64,000 bases of DNA, from NCBI GenBank assembly GCA_932521025.1, contig OW051469.1, positions 4,042,398 through 4,106,397 on the forward strand, given 5' to 3'. This document shows positions 10,442-22,481 of this stretch, one piece after another. The DNA comes from Oscheius onirici (taxonomy: Eukaryota > Nematoda > Chromadorea > Rhabditida > Rhabditidae). The notes below the pieces were generated by a model. That model searched no databases. It had not been told where the DNA came from and worked only from the letters and a program-made list of their open reading frames with translations. Position 1 is the stretch's first letter. Each line of letters begins with the position of its first letter. The translations under genes were made by a program, and so were the position numbers.

Positions 10442-10726
10442 TCACTCACTCGTGGTCTCGCCAAAGACTGTCCAGTGATCATTCTCTCGTAATCTCGCTC
10501 GATGATGTGAACTTTCTCTCTTGAACAGACTCTCCAGCTCCATCTGCAGACGAATGTTGCTCTTCTTCATCGTTCTGAGCGACTCCGTCAGAACGTCGTT
10601 CTCGAGACGAGTCTCCTCCAGATTTTTCGTCGCCTGCTGAAGATTCTGATTCAGGTCGGTGGACTGCGAGTCGAGCATTACCTTGCTGTGGGCGCGCACC
10701 AGTCCCGCCAGAACGTCAGGATCCAT
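10442..10726 (-). CDS. Short coiled-coil protein, 94 aa
   Basis: One coding exon from ATG at 10726. The bases just upstream read TTTAG, an acceptor; a matching donor (AAG|GTAAGG) at about 10770 implies an untranslated first exon, as no ATG precedes it. Residues 15-75 form a Leu/Glu/Lys/Arg coiled coil. The C-terminal part is encoded by an imperfect tandem repeat of about 70 bp (10398-10510) rich in TCTCGTGATCTCGCT, so the reading frame's end may be recent. It lies tail to tail with RING gene B, whose coiled coil it superficially resembles, but no RING follows. Confidence 0.45.
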   Translation of the reverse strand: MDPDVLAGLVRAHSKVMLDSQSTDLNQNLQQATKNLEETRLENDVLTESLRTMKKSNIRLQMELESLFKRESSHHRARLRENDHWTVFGETTSE

Positions 10727-11061
10727 CTAAACATGCATCGTCAATGGAATCTACCATGCAGCCTTACCTTGAAGAAGCTATCCGTCCAACTCCGTCCAAC
10801 TAGAAGCCCAAGACTGAAGCAATTACTAGGTTTTTTTATTTTGTAAATGTATATTATATTATGTTTTCATAAATGTAAGCTTTTTCAAGTTTTCATCAAT
10901 GTAAATGTAGAAGTTTTTCACAAAAGAATATTCAAAACAAGGTTTGCAAAGCCCTTCCAGGCGAAAGTGAGATATTCCCATTTCAATATGCCATTTCGGT
11001 CTCTCGCAGAGCCACAGTTCCTTTCATTCTCCCCTCATCACTGTGTTCACAGTCCCAGCCT

Positions 11062-11134
11062 CTCCAAAAATAGCAAAGTCGTAAGAAGTTCTTGTTTCCT
11101 CTTGTTACAAAAGAACAACTTATTCGGATCTTCA
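11062..11134 (+). repeat. Dispersed repeat shared with 49773-49877
   Basis: Both places share AAAGTC-TAAGA, CTTGTTACAAAA and then ACTTATTCGGATCTTCACAA in the same order and similar spacing. The second copy abuts the left end of the DIRS element. Family unknown. Confidence 0.4.
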
Positions 11135-11307
11135 CAAATCTCCCCTGTTTGTTGTTGTTTATTCGGTATTCAAGGTAGTTCACCTGACCGAGAGCACATC
11201 CGAAGAGTAGAGGGGTCTTGGAGTGATGATGAGCACGTTGAATGATCAGGGTGCTCAAGCTACGGGATCCGCTGGACAGGGCGAGATATGCCAGGGTAGA
11301 CTACCTT

Positions 11308-11395
11308 CGTGTACTACCACCCGGGATTGAACTTGCGATCGCTTCTTCATTGACTGTCATCCTATATCCACTTGACTATCCGGGCCCCCAAATCT
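11308..11395 (-). repeat. tRNA-like (A-box/B-box) element
   Basis: On the minus strand TAGTCAAGTGGATATAGG resembles a Pol III A box and AGTTCAATCCC a B box, at tRNA-like spacing. The acceptor and T stems do not pair, so this is a decayed tRNA or a SINE head, not a functional tRNA. Confidence 0.3.
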
Positions 11396-12426
11396 CCCCT
11401 TATTATTCCCAATTAGGGGCTTCAGACAGACCTGGTGGATCTGTGAAAAGCTTGTTTCTTTACCGTATAAGAGTGAAGAGAAAGTAATATCAAGTTAGAG
11501 ATAAGAGTTAGAGCATCTTTTTTTGGAAGAGAATCCGGTTGTTTTTCTCACTTATACTTTTACCATCTCATTTTTACCGGATCGGACAAAGACTGTATCG
11601 CACCGATGTCAAGTTGACACCGGAAAGACTGGATCGACCCCAGACAAGGACTTGTCTGAAAGAGTGCGATGCTTGGATAGGATATCTTACAATCAAGCTT
11701 TTAGGAGTGTTACTCTTAGGTACGACATATATCCCACCTTTCGAGACCTTTCTGATCAGAAGGAGGGTTTACCTAGCAATTTGGAAAACCTACGTAAACC
11801 CAGTGCCACTTTACAGGACGTATAAGTTCATGGATCTGGCAAAGCAGAAAACTACTATGCTTGATTGGTGCGTTCCAGCATTATACGCTGAGCCGAACGG
11901 CTGACCAATACAGACGATTAAATATGACCAAAATTTGTACAGAGTGAATCCCACGAGAAGGCAGAAGAAGCAGCGGACGGTAAAAGGCTAGATGGCAGGA
12001 CGCCCTCGGAAGATACCAGCATTCGCCACCCTGGCGCCTGCGGTGCTCAAAATAAACGAAACAGAATCTGCCTAAGTCCTGAATTACCATTTTCCACCTC
12101 GATCTTTGACTATCTTCGCTGAACTAAGTCATTATCTACTCAAAACGACTCACGCTATTCTCTGTTCTCCTTGGTTTTGGTTGTTGATTAACTTCTCAGA
12201 GTCAAGATACAAGTGGAAATGTGACAAGTTAGAACCTAATTGTGAGTCACATTTCTGAAACTAATTAAGTTTCTATCGAAATTGCTTTCAACTTCAATTT
12301 AAAAACTCCTTTTCAAAATTCCAAAAAAGCAATTATACAGAAGACCATTGTGGACTACTGTACTCTCTAGAAGAAGGTTTGTTCGCCGTCTCTACCACTG
12401 GTCAAGTAGCTGCTACTCTTCAGGAA

Positions 12427-13610
12427 ATGACGGAAAAGTCGGACAGAAATATCACGGATGCTGACCGCAAGTGTCCGGACAACCTTAACTCGGCCCGCGA
12501 ACCGCCTGTTCCCCTGAAACCGCTGGCTGAAGGAGAAAAAGTCGGAAAGAAGTGGAAAATCGTCCGTCAGTTTGAGGCGGAACTCGGCTTCAACACAATC
12601 TACGTCGTCGAGCACGTGAAGCAGAACTTTTCCGCGGCTCTCAAGATAGAGACGAAGAATGCCATCTCACCGATTCTCAAGTTTGAGCTCTTTGTCCTGC
12701 TCCACATAGAGGCCAACGACAAGACGGGCAAAACAAAGCGCTTTCCGCGCGTCTTCGAGAGGGGACAGATGGCCGACTACAACTACATTGTCGTGACGCT
12801 GTGCGGCAAGAATCTGAAGACATTGAGGAAGGAAACGGAACAGGGCAAACTGTCACCGGCTTGCGGTCTTCATGTCGGAATCCAGTGTCTGCAGGCTTTG
12901 GAGGATCTTCACAAGCTGGGATTCGTCCACAGGACCGTCAACCCGTCCGACTTTGCCATTGGAAGGGCCGCGGGTGGCGATGTGAAAGGTAGGCTACCAG
13001 ACTCTGCTTCTCTCTGACTCTTAGTGTCTCTCTCTCTGTCACTGTTGCTCGATCTTTCGGTCTCTCTGTCTCCTGAACAAAGGTCCTTTCAGAACTCCGC
13101 ACAATCTATCTTCTGGATTTCGGCTTTGCTCGACAGTTCAAGGAGTCGGACGGCAAGCACAAGCCCCCTCGTCCCAAGCCCTGGATCTACAGAGGATCTG
13201 CTCGACACGCCTCGCGAAACGCCTTCCTCCGCAACGAAATGAGTCGTCTGGACGATCTGGAGATGTGGTTTTACATGATTGTCGAGCTGGTCAAGGGCTC
13301 TCTTCCCTGGGTGGCCTACCGTGAGCCGAAGCAGATCTTCGAGTATCAGAAAGCCGTCAGGAATGGTCTCCCGCTGCTCGAGTTTCTTGGCGGCCTGCCG
13401 ACGGAAATGATCACGCTGATGAAGCAGATCGACAGTCTGCAGTACAAGGAAGAGCCCAAATATGCTGAGATGACGAGTCTGCTCGAGAAGGCCATTCAGA
13501 AGACGGGACAGCAGCCATTCCCCTACGACTGGGAGAAGACCGAGCAGGCTGCTCCTCCCAAAGAGGATCCGGGACAGAAGACGGCTCTACCGCTGCCTCC
13601 GAAGAAATAG
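12427..13610 (+). CDS. CK1/TTBK-like kinase-fold protein, probable pseudokinase, 359 aa
   Basis: Exons 12427-12988 and 13093-13610 (1080 bases; phase 1 junction ending TTTCAG). The start at 12427 follows a CTTCAG acceptor-like site. The fold is that of the nematode-expanded CK1/tau-tubulin-kinase group: the ATP-binding Lys is present (AALKIET, K73), as is DFG (LLDFGFARQ, 196-198) and the RG-SARHAS segment after it. However, the catalytic loop reads HRTVNPSDF (168-176) where active members have HRDVKP-NF. The catalytic Asp, the adjacent Lys and the metal-binding Asn are all changed, and the glycine-rich loop (EAELGFN) has lost most glycines. It probably binds nucleotide or partners without phosphotransfer. 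A Pro/Lys-rich tail follows the domain. In nematodes many relatives are expressed in sperm, but nothing here shows that. Confidence 0.85.
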
Positions 13611-13721
13611 TGGGAACGAAGAGACAACGCTCAAGGGAACTTTGAGTGGAAATCAAGGAAACTAATAAATGTATGTCTCTGAACTTGTTTTCTTCATATA
13701 CTCCAGAAAGAGATTAGTTTA

Positions 13722-15325
13722 TTAGTTAACAACAACACAAATCTTTCCACTTCCATTAGAAAGATAGACCGTGTTAAGATTTCCAGTAAAATGCATCGGT
13801 GCCGATTTTACCCTGGTCGAGTTCTTGTGATAGCTCTGCACTCCTCCACTCGTTGTGGAGAAGTACGCTCCACCCAAATCCTGAGTGACAGTAAATTCTG
13901 TGATATCGAAAGGAGTTCCTTCTTTGTTCCCGACCAGAATAATGGCTCCATCAGCGCCTGATGGCTTGTAATCGGCGTACTCGTAGACGTATTGCGTCTT
14001 GGTATACAACGGCAAGTAGATCGGGAAGGCCTGATAGATCAGATTGAAGTCTGAAAGTTTGTGTTAGTTTTTAAGGAAAGATTTCTTACTGTCCAAGTCG
14101 TTGAGAATGATAACGCCATGCTTCACTTCTGGCTTTCTTGCCACGTAAATGGCGATACTTTTCTGGATAATGTCGCCAGCGAGCCAAGGGTTTCCTTGTT
14201 GCTTGTAGACGTCGTAGAGACTATAAAAAGTTATATTTTGAAGCCATAGTAACAAAAATATGTCGACCTTTTCATTTTTGCGGTTTGTTTTTCACCTGGT
14301 TGTGAGGAAGGTGTGCCTCTATATTTCGTATGTTCCTGTTCATTTTTTAGGAAAAGCGCTGAGCAATTCTTTCCAGTTTACTACTGCTTATTTAGAGGAT
14401 GAGCTTCTTTCTTTAATTTTTATTTACCTACGATAGTTCAAAGATAACTCAAATTTGGGCCTGTTTGAATCGCAGCGGTTAGTTTGCTTTCCCTCTGTTC
14501 GTAGGCTCTGTGACAGATTCATAACTCACGATCCCTTATAGATACCATCCGCAAACACGAAAACATTTCCCAAACTGAACGTATCGTTGTTCGTTTCGCT
14601 CAAGATGGCTGTTTGAAGAACAATCTAAAATTACATTCAGTTTGGTTGAAAAAATGCCCTTACGTCTCGGTTATGCGAGTTAGAATAGTACGTGCCTCCC
14701 TCAACCAGATCGTTGAAGTAGAGAAGCTGCGGCTGGAAGTCCTTGCTCACGTCGTAAGTGTCCTGATTGTTTTGACCGAGTGTCACTGAAGGGAACTGTT
14801 CGGAGAAGAACGGAAAGTTTTACATGGGAAAGTCTCAATGTCTATCTGGTACTTCATTGTGGTGTTTCGACAAGTCAGAAGGACAACAGTAAAGTTGGTT
14901 GCCCAAGCCAAGTTGGAAATAAACGTTGAGGAGGCTGTGGAGTTGGATCTAAAGGTTACAGAGTACTGGATAAGAATTTTTGTCTATTGACTCACACAGA
15001 TTCGAAGCGGTAGTTCTCTTCAATGACGATGGAATCTCTCCCATTAACACTATCTCCAGATAAATCAACTCCCTTCAGAGTCATGTAGGCGTATTTATTG
15101 GAATCAAACTCGAACTGAAAGTTCCCGCTCATTCAGATACTTAGTTCCATACCTTCAGCTGACAGTAAGCATTGTTCTGGACCGCTATCAATGGAACGCT
15201 GATCTTGCCATTCACGTAAGTCGTCCTATCCGTGCAATCTACTCGAGTTTTAAACGTAAAGTACGACATTTACTTTGAGCGATCACAACAGAGAAAAAAG
15301 CGAGAAGAAGAAGAGAAAGACCCAT
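13722..15325 (-). CDS. Secreted CUB-like domain protein, 352 aa
   Basis: Eight exons: 15274-15325, 15153-15238, 14996-15114, 14824-14948, 14664-14785, 14530-14624, 14090-14220 and 13722-14050 (1059 bases, phases consistent). The N-terminus is a clear signal peptide (MGLSLLLLAFFSVVIA) cleaved before a Cys-starting domain. Cys residues, Asn-Gly and alternating beta-strand pattern follow, as in the nematode CUB-like family (Pfam CUB_2/DUF141). The second half repeats a Gly/Tyr/Asn-rich beta pattern with YxY and GG motifs. Members of this family in C. elegans are often gut-expressed and induced by pathogens; that role is inferred, not shown here. Several N-glycosylation sequons (NST, NFT, NTT) agree with secretion. 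The sixth intron is unusually long for this gene (309 bp). Confidence 0.78.
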
Positions 15326-15589
15326 GGCGTCTGTCTCGATGTTATCACCTGCTTCCTAATAGGCGGATTAAGAAACAGTTGAGTTTACAGCTCTTCCTAC
15401 GGTGTGGCCTTCTTATCTGGTCCGACTTTCGAAGATTGTTCACGTCAAAAGGAACTAGATAGAGAGACAGTAATAGTTGAAATTTTTTATTAACAAGTTG
15501 CTGTAGGGTTTACAGCAAGAGTCACAATACTGAATTGTACTCGTTAAGAGAACAGAGAGACCGAGAAAGAAACAGCTTATTCATTTCTA

Positions 15590-18500
15590 CTATTGCTGGT
15601 TTTGCGCTCTGTTCTCCTGCTGGTTCCTAGCAGTTCCTCTGGCTTCTCTTCCAGCCCCGCGATTACCTCGATTCTGTTGGTTTCCGCGAGTGTGTTGTCC
15701 TCGCGGACGATGTTCATTCCGCTCTCCAGAAATCGGGCCATGTCTTCTCTCTCCCTGGACGTGTACACCACGTGCTCGACTACCTCTAACGTGAGCAGCG
15801 CCTCTATGGAACTGGTGATTCCGCCCTCTTCCCGGATAGAGTGCATGAGCTCCTTGAGGTTTCTTGGGAGCTGAAGAAGCGGCGACCTTTAGTTTGTCGT
15901 AGTCTTCGTAGGAGGCTGGTTTCCACTCGTGGTCAACCTGAACGTCAAAGTAAAGACTGCTTTTGGATCCTGTCCATGGCTATCATCTACTGACTCTTAT
16001 TACCCCATACTGTTCCGTTACTCCTCCTCACTTTCTCTACTCTTTCTTGTTATCTCCCTGTAACTCACCATAGCTCTAGCCTCCACAATCCCTGGCACAA
16101 ACTTCGACCAAAACTCTGTCTTGACCAAGTTGAACCACTCTCCGAAGAGATAAACCGCATGTTGACCTCGAGAAACTGCAACTGTTCCTCTGTTCGGATT
16201 GGCGATGAATTGGAAGGCAAAGTTCACTTTGTGGGTCTGAAAAGGAGAGCAATATTTGGTTACTAGACTGAACTGACATCAGTGTGTTGAGAGACTTTGG
16301 TCGTTAGAAGAAGAACAACTTTGGCTTCTTTGCCCTGGAAAGAGTCGACAGTATGGACGGCCACGGGAGTGTTCAGAAGTCCAATAGTCCCCTTTCCTTT
16401 CATTGAGGATAAAAGGGCTTCTCTCTGCGCATGATGGTTACAGACAACGGCTACATCATCTCCAGTGACCCCTTTCTTCTTCAGTGTAGCGATGAAATTT
16501 AAGACGACTGTCAGTTCCTTCTCATTGACTCCTCTCTCGTCATTCTTAGCCTTGTCGATGTTCACGAACAAAACTGGAGTCTTGTGATCGTCATCAGCAC
16601 TCGGTAGATCCTTTTCCTTGGCCAGACTACGCTGCTCGACTTTTAAAGCAGAGGTCAAGTCTTTGCCGTAAATTGGAGTCAGTAGAATATCGACAATTCG
16701 AGGATGTGACCTGTAAAACGGTTAGAGTATTTATAGTCTCAGAATTACCGATAGACACGCTTTAGGTGAACCTTCTTGTTAGAGTTGGTCATTCCACCAA
16801 TTCTGTCCAATTCTCCGGATCCGATCATACGGAAACAGAAGCTCTTGTCGTCGAGAGGTGTGTAAGGGCCGAGTTGCTCCGAATCACCTGGAATACGTAG
16901 ATGTACATGGTGCTATCGCTCGAATTCCAAACATAACATTCATGCAATTTGCGCTTTGTTATCTTCTCGCGAATTCTCGGACTATCAGATTCATCTAGGC
17001 CTGATCTATGGAAAGCCAGAGACTGGTCAATTTAAATATGAACTAACCAATGAGAGTAATCTTCTTGAGTCCTGGAAGCATGATATAGACGGCCAAGGCC
17101 AGATGAGGTGGAAGCTGTGAAGCCTCGTCCAGGATCAAATGAGTGATCAGCAACTTTTTTAGTCGCTTCTGCTCCCTCTCCTTTTCAACGACATTATTCG
17201 ATCTGAGCTTTCTCGCGGCGTAATCTCCTCGTCTGGCTACCAGTTCACAAGTCGTACCGACCACCTAAAACTTGGGATTAGCGGTAACGTAAAGTGAACT
17301 AACGTAAGGTTGATAGACTTCCAAAAAGTTTTCGCAAAGCTGGTAGTCGGCTGTTTGAAGCTCGTCCAGCAGGGTCAAGCCTTGTTCGACATTTGCCACA
17401 GTCCGAAGACCAGTTTTACATTCTTGGTAGGTTTCGATTGCTCTGGCCACAGACTGATGCTTCTGTAGATCCAGATGTCTACTGGCGTTTATTGCCATCT
17501 CACGGAGAGAAATTTCCTTCGACTTCTGAAATTTCCAATCATCAAGATAGTGTTGAAACGAACGCTGTTAATTTCCCCTTCCATCTTCCTCGAATACTCT
17601 CGAGTACAGCGGATTTGCGGAAACGAGTCGTGAGCCTTGTCAATAGCGTTAGAGATGGCGTTGTTTGTGGTGGCTGTAATGCACATCGTTCCGTCTTCTC
17701 CTCTCGTCTGGCGGTATCTGAAATTGAAAGAATAAAAACAAAGAAGGAGATGCTTACTTGGCTCCGACGAGAGCAGCAATGAGGAAAGTCTTTCCAGATC
17801 CGGGAGGTGCTTCCACACAGGTGAAGCCAGGATTCTGGAGGGCGGTGTTGAGAGCGGTTGATTGACTGTCGTCCAGTAGATCACCTGGAAGGCGTTCTGT
17901 CACTGTATCTTGTACTCACCATTGATATGATGTTCCCCGTCATTGTTGTCAAGAATGACAGTATCATTCTTCCAAAACCCTCTCCAGCTATCGAACAGTT
18001 CTCGATTCATCACGAAGTCTTTGAAAGCTGGCGATTGAAGTGCCCTGAAAAACATTTCTCGAAGACCAGAGACTCTCGTTACTGAACGATAGTCTCAACA
18101 AAATCATCAGATGGTCCAATCGTGAACGATCCTTCTAATTTCTCCTTCGAGTTGGCTATCATATCGAAGAGATCGTAGGATCTGGGATGAGGGCGGAATC
18201 GGACAGAACACTTCTTCCCATCGAAGTCTATTCGCTCAATAGTCATTCCGCCCTCGTACTGCTTCGACTGACAGTCACCATTTCTATGAACAAATCGTTC
18301 CAATTCTGGATGACGAATCGATAGATCAGTGCCGACTCTCCAAGTGTCTTGGGACTTGTCCCTGTATGATTACGGTACTTTTTTCGAGAATATATTCTAA
18401 CCTGACAACTTGCTGCGTCTGATCCTCCTTCAGATGAACGGTCAAAGAAATACGCTTCTGAGCCCCGGAACGATCAATATCGGTCGAGCCGGGAACTTGC

Positions 18501-20719
18501 AGCGTATGTTCTTCGATAGACTTCAGTCTTGTAAACTTCTCGAGACGCGCAATGGCAATATACACGTCCCGGATGTACAGATAGGCATCATCAATAGAGA
18601 GGTTGATCTCGTAGCGACAATTGTTCGCAATTTTTCTGAACTCCACCTCGGAGACCGTTCTGACTCCCGTCATGTAGTACATATTTGCGGGAGAGCGGAC
18701 CTTCATGGCTTGGCGATTCTTCTTGTGGATTTCCAGCTGTTCGATGTACTTTCTCTCCGCTTCGATGTTTTTCGTGTAGCACACAATGCCGTTCATTATC
18801 GTTGCCGAGAAGAACGGCTTCAGACGGTGCACGTTCCCTATGAGGAAGTCACCAGACTGAAGGGGTTTTCCAGAAAGTTCGAAGGGAACCAGAGTCGGCA
18901 TGACGAAACTGTTTCCGACTACTGTAACTACTCCGACGGTGTCGGCGTTGAAGACGGCGACGAGTTCCTGGCCGATCGAATCCTCCGTCACTTCCTCATT
19001 GAAGTATTCGTCAATGTGGTACTTGAAATGAGGATTGGATTCGACGAGAGAACTTTTCTTGGTTATCTGGAAGAGTACTGGTTTGAGAGAGAAAGAGAGT
19101 AACCTTGATAAATGTGTGAATATCAGAGACTGTATGGAATCTCGAAATACACTCGATAGCCAGATCCTTCGACTTATCGTCAAGAATCAGCCATTCGGAC
19201 ATACCGACCTCCGGAAGAGTCTGGAAACAATTCGTTTCGTAAGAAATTAGGACACAAACCTGTACAATCCTGCGAGTCTTGTCAAGTCTCCCGACTACTA
19301 CTCCACTTGTAGCCGGGAGATCTTTGAAGGAAAGTGTGGAAATGGCACCAACGAGACCTTCGTACAGACCAGAGAAGAGAGATCCAGAGCCGCTGGCAGT
19401 TGGAGACTGAACTGTTGGTTTCTCCTGAGGACTGTAGGTCGGTGGAAGAACACGGGTGTTCGGAAGAGGGACAGCAGTATTCACCACACTGAAATTTGTA
19501 AATATTGGAAGAAGGGAATTCTTACTTCTGTTTGGCCTTCTTTTCCCTCTTTACTACTATAGGTGGGTTACTTTCGTTGATAAATGTCTCATATTCGGGT
19601 GAAGATTGGCGGCTGCTCGAAGGTGGTTGACGAGCGGCAACAGGAAGTTTTCCTCCGTTTTTATATTCCGCATAACGATCACGCGCATTATCACCATCAA
19701 TTATATAAAGCTGTTTCTAAACAGAGTTGTTAAGTTAGAAAGAGTAAAGGCGTACCTCTTCGGAGGTTTTGTAGGTTTTGTTAATATTTGCTGTCACGTC
19801 ATCTGCAAGAGAAGTTTCTACCAAGGTCATTCTTTCGTATTCAACGGCAGATATTTTGTTTTCGTTCTGAACACTTTGTTTTATGTATTTGCTTTTCAAT
19901 ACTTACGTGGACGAAACAGGTAACGCCACACAGCTTGACTTCCTCTTCCGTGGGCCCAATCCATCTCAGATAGCCGATTAAATAATCGCCCTCTTTGACA
20001 TCGTCGTTGCAAGCAACAAACGTAGGTTCTGGGAAAGTGGTACTGACAACTTGAGCTCCTCCAGGCACTTTCTAAAACGGTTGTCGTGTGAGTTAAAACA
20101 AAAACTACCTTGCATACAATAGCCAATTGCGAACGCTGCCTAAAGTCGCCAGCTCGCGCATTGGAAAACTGTTGAACCTTGTATTTTAGTTCGGGAAAGT
20201 CTGCCTTATATGTCACGAGAGTAGCGACCTAAAACGGAAGAAAGAGATGAGAAAATAACATTATCTTACCTTGATTTTGCTGAAAACATGAATTTTCGAT
20301 CGTTCCCATTCTGGCGAGCAGATCGTATCCGAATTGATAAGAACGAACGTTGAAGCTGTCCCGCTTTTTGGCAGAAGCTGAAAATGAAGTTTTTAAATGA
20401 GGTATAAGATGCTGTTCCTCTGGGGTGTTTCGTAGGTACACAATTACCTGGGCGATCATTTCCGTTTTTGAGAGATAGCCGACAACTACAGCGTCTTGTG
20501 GAGGAGCCAAAGTCAGTATTGTTGGTGTTGATCGCACCTCTGCGAAAAGCCGATGATCAGGTACCTGCTGTTGATTCAAACTAAACAAAGAAATCAAAAT
20601 GGAAAGAAAGAAAAGTACCTGTAACTTGAAGAGGTTGCATACCCACTGCTTGTCCTGGTAGGCGTTTGCACTAACGGCGGTTTAGGTTGCTCTACCGTCT
20701 TGGAAGAACTTCCACCCAT
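15590..20719 (-). CDS. UPF1-type SF1 RNA/DNA helicase with duplicated N-terminal module, 1383 aa
   Basis: Twenty exons (1 to 20): 20619-20719, 20448-20580, 20270-20377, 20109-20228, 19907-20071, 19756-19866, 19526-19716, 19260-19488, 19104-19220, 18402-19066, 18083-18361, 17920-18044, 17758-17884, 17564-17717, 17304-17525, 17048-17264, 16749-16887, 16278-16710, 16069-16236, 15590-15937 (4152 bases, every phase consistent). Residues 1-7 (MGGSSSK) fit an N-myristoylation signal. Two related modules lie at about 64-209 and 372-550. The helicase core shows a Q-like motif (LDDSQSTALNTAL), Walker A (APPGSGKT, about 805), motif II (LILDEASQ, about 1000), GDSEQLGP, TVDSFQGKE (about 1195) and VAVSRGQHAVY (about 1235). 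The last exon is an Arg/Gly/Asn/Gln-rich tail typical of RNA binding. DEAS in motif II places it with UPF1-like SF1B helicases. The target nucleic acid is unknown; it is not plainly UPF1, since the Cys/His zinc domain is absent. Confidence 0.88.
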
Positions 20720-20863
20720 CTTTCACTCTCGGATCTTACTCTGAAAGCAATATTTGTTTTATCACTAAAAAGGAGGAAAATAGCAAGATTAGAATGTGTA
20801 GGAGTGGGAAATGTTGTGATAAGAAGTATGAGTAAGGCCGAAGGCTTCAAACAAGAAATTTTT

Positions 20864-21099
20864 GGTAGTACTTAAACAGGCGCCCCGACTCGATTTTACG
20901 CAAACTTGCGTACGCCGGCACGTAAACCTGCGTACTTTCTCGTTTTTCTCGTTTTTACTCCATTGCTTCAGCTTTCTTCATATTTTTCTCGTTTTTTTTT
21001 GCTCTTTCAAGCTTCTTCACACTATTTGCAACCTATACTAGCAAAATATTACAAAAAGACGTATTTTGAAGCAAATTACACCTGTAAAACTTGGATTTT
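20864..21099 (+). repeat. Left terminal inverted repeat of Merlin element
   Basis: Complementary to 22482-22696 over its length except for an extra block of about 22 bp. It contains T-rich CTCGTTTTT runs and ends near TTGGATTTT. Confidence 0.85.
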
Positions 21100-21150
21100 T
21101 CAATAAAATTGTGCTTTTCCTTCTTTCTTCTTGCAGAAACCAACTTTAGG

Positions 21151-22390
21151 ATGCCTGTTAGAAAAGATCCAACGCTTATAAAGCTGCATCAGCTAACTGA
21201 GAGTGAGCAGGAGTGCTTTGAGTTCTGCCAGCGAGTCGGTCTTCTTGCCTCTCCGCCAATCATTGGGTACACTCGTCAACAGCCTCGTCAGCCAATCTTC
21301 GGTAGATGTTCAGATAAGCCCTTTAACCCGAACAAACCAGCCTGTACTGGCTGGATTGTCATGGGAATTAAAGGCACCGTTCGAAAGTACCGTTGTACCT
21401 CCTGCCGAAACGATCGTTCTATCCATCTGGGGCTTTCGGTCTTCACTCCCAATATCCCTGATAAGAGATCTTTCTTTGCGCATATGGATAGCAATAATAG
21501 ACCAAACTTTAAGGTAGTTACTTTCTCTCCCCCTTTGGATACCAAAATGTAAAATCTAGATCAGTCCGCGCGATATTCTCTTCATTATCTGGTCGATCGC
21601 TTATGAAATTCCTCTCAAAGAGTTAGCCGCATTAACTAGCTGCTCTGTAACTGAACCTGTTCTGGTTTATTGGTATTTTGAGTTTTTCCCTTTTTCGTTC
21701 ATGGGGCAAACTATGTTCGTGAACTGACAACCCTTGAGCTAACCTCGGCTGGACCAATGGGAGGAGTTGGCGACGTGATCGAATGCGACGAGTCCTATCT
21801 GAGAGGAAAGCGTAAAGCGAATAGAGGTCGTCTGATGAATGGGAACCTAATACATCCAAATGGCACCAGAGTCAATAATTATCTTCTGAGATCGCAAGGT
21901 TATCTGAAAATCTGACTTGTTTCCCAACTTCTATGTTTATGGACCTTGGATATTTGGACTTATCTGTAGAAGAACCAAATAGACTCGGCTGTTCCATGTT
22001 CCGGACAGAACTGGTCAGACCTTGTTCCGAAGTCATGTTGTTCCGGGTAGCTTCATCTATTCCGACGAGTGGCTGGCTTACAAGCGCCTTAGAATCATGG
22101 GATACCACCATGCTTGGGTCAATCACTCCTGTTGCTTCAAGGATCCTGTTACCGGCGCTCATACCCAGCAGATTGAGAGAGTTTGGCGTCAACTTAAAGA
22201 TGAACGCCTCCGTCGTGCTCCGGGAGTCCGTCAGTCCACCATCGACTCTCATCTCTCCTTCTTCTGGTGGCGCAGCATGAACGGAAAGCGTCGTGTCCGT
22301 TCCTCCGTCTTCTTGACCTCATTGTTAAGTATTTTCCTGCTCAATAATTGTCCTAGCCACGTACATCATGTTATTTGCTCGTTACTATAG
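21151..22390 (+). pseudogene. Merlin transposase (DDE, ISXO2/IS1016-like), interrupted
   Basis: The frame opens at MPVRKDP (21151) and includes a zinc-ribbon-like part (GRCSDKP ... YRCTSCRND). An intron-like GTAGTT...TCTAG gap (about 21512-21558) joins to a segment running up to a frame change near 21680. Then come the first acid motif VIECDESYL (21770s), FIYSDEWLAYK (about 22050, second D) and QIERVWRQLK (about 22170, the E), the triad of this transposase fold. A frame change near 21680, a further break near 21910 and an in-frame TAG near 21978 suggest the copy is inactive, although some gaps may be introns. Confidence 0.7.
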
Positions 22391-22481
22391 TTTCTTTCGG
22401 TTTAGCGTTTGTTAAATTCGATAAATTTGTTGATTCTGTGGGATGTGTCAAAAAAAAGATGAACATGTTGGTTTTGTGATC

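Larger units (their letters stand above)
10727..12426. other. Intergenic region with old repeats
   Basis: This 1.7 kb holds a sequence also found near 49.8 kb (11062-11134), a tRNA-like element on the minus strand (11308-11395), and a 121-codon open frame (11539-11904) with one hydrophobic stretch that lacks splice or start support. No confident gene. Confidence 0.45.

Noticed and set aside
11539-11904. 121-codon open frame with a hydrophobic stretch as a gene
   Set aside because: No acceptor or start context, no poly(A) signal, no family resemblance, and it overlaps another frame of similar length.
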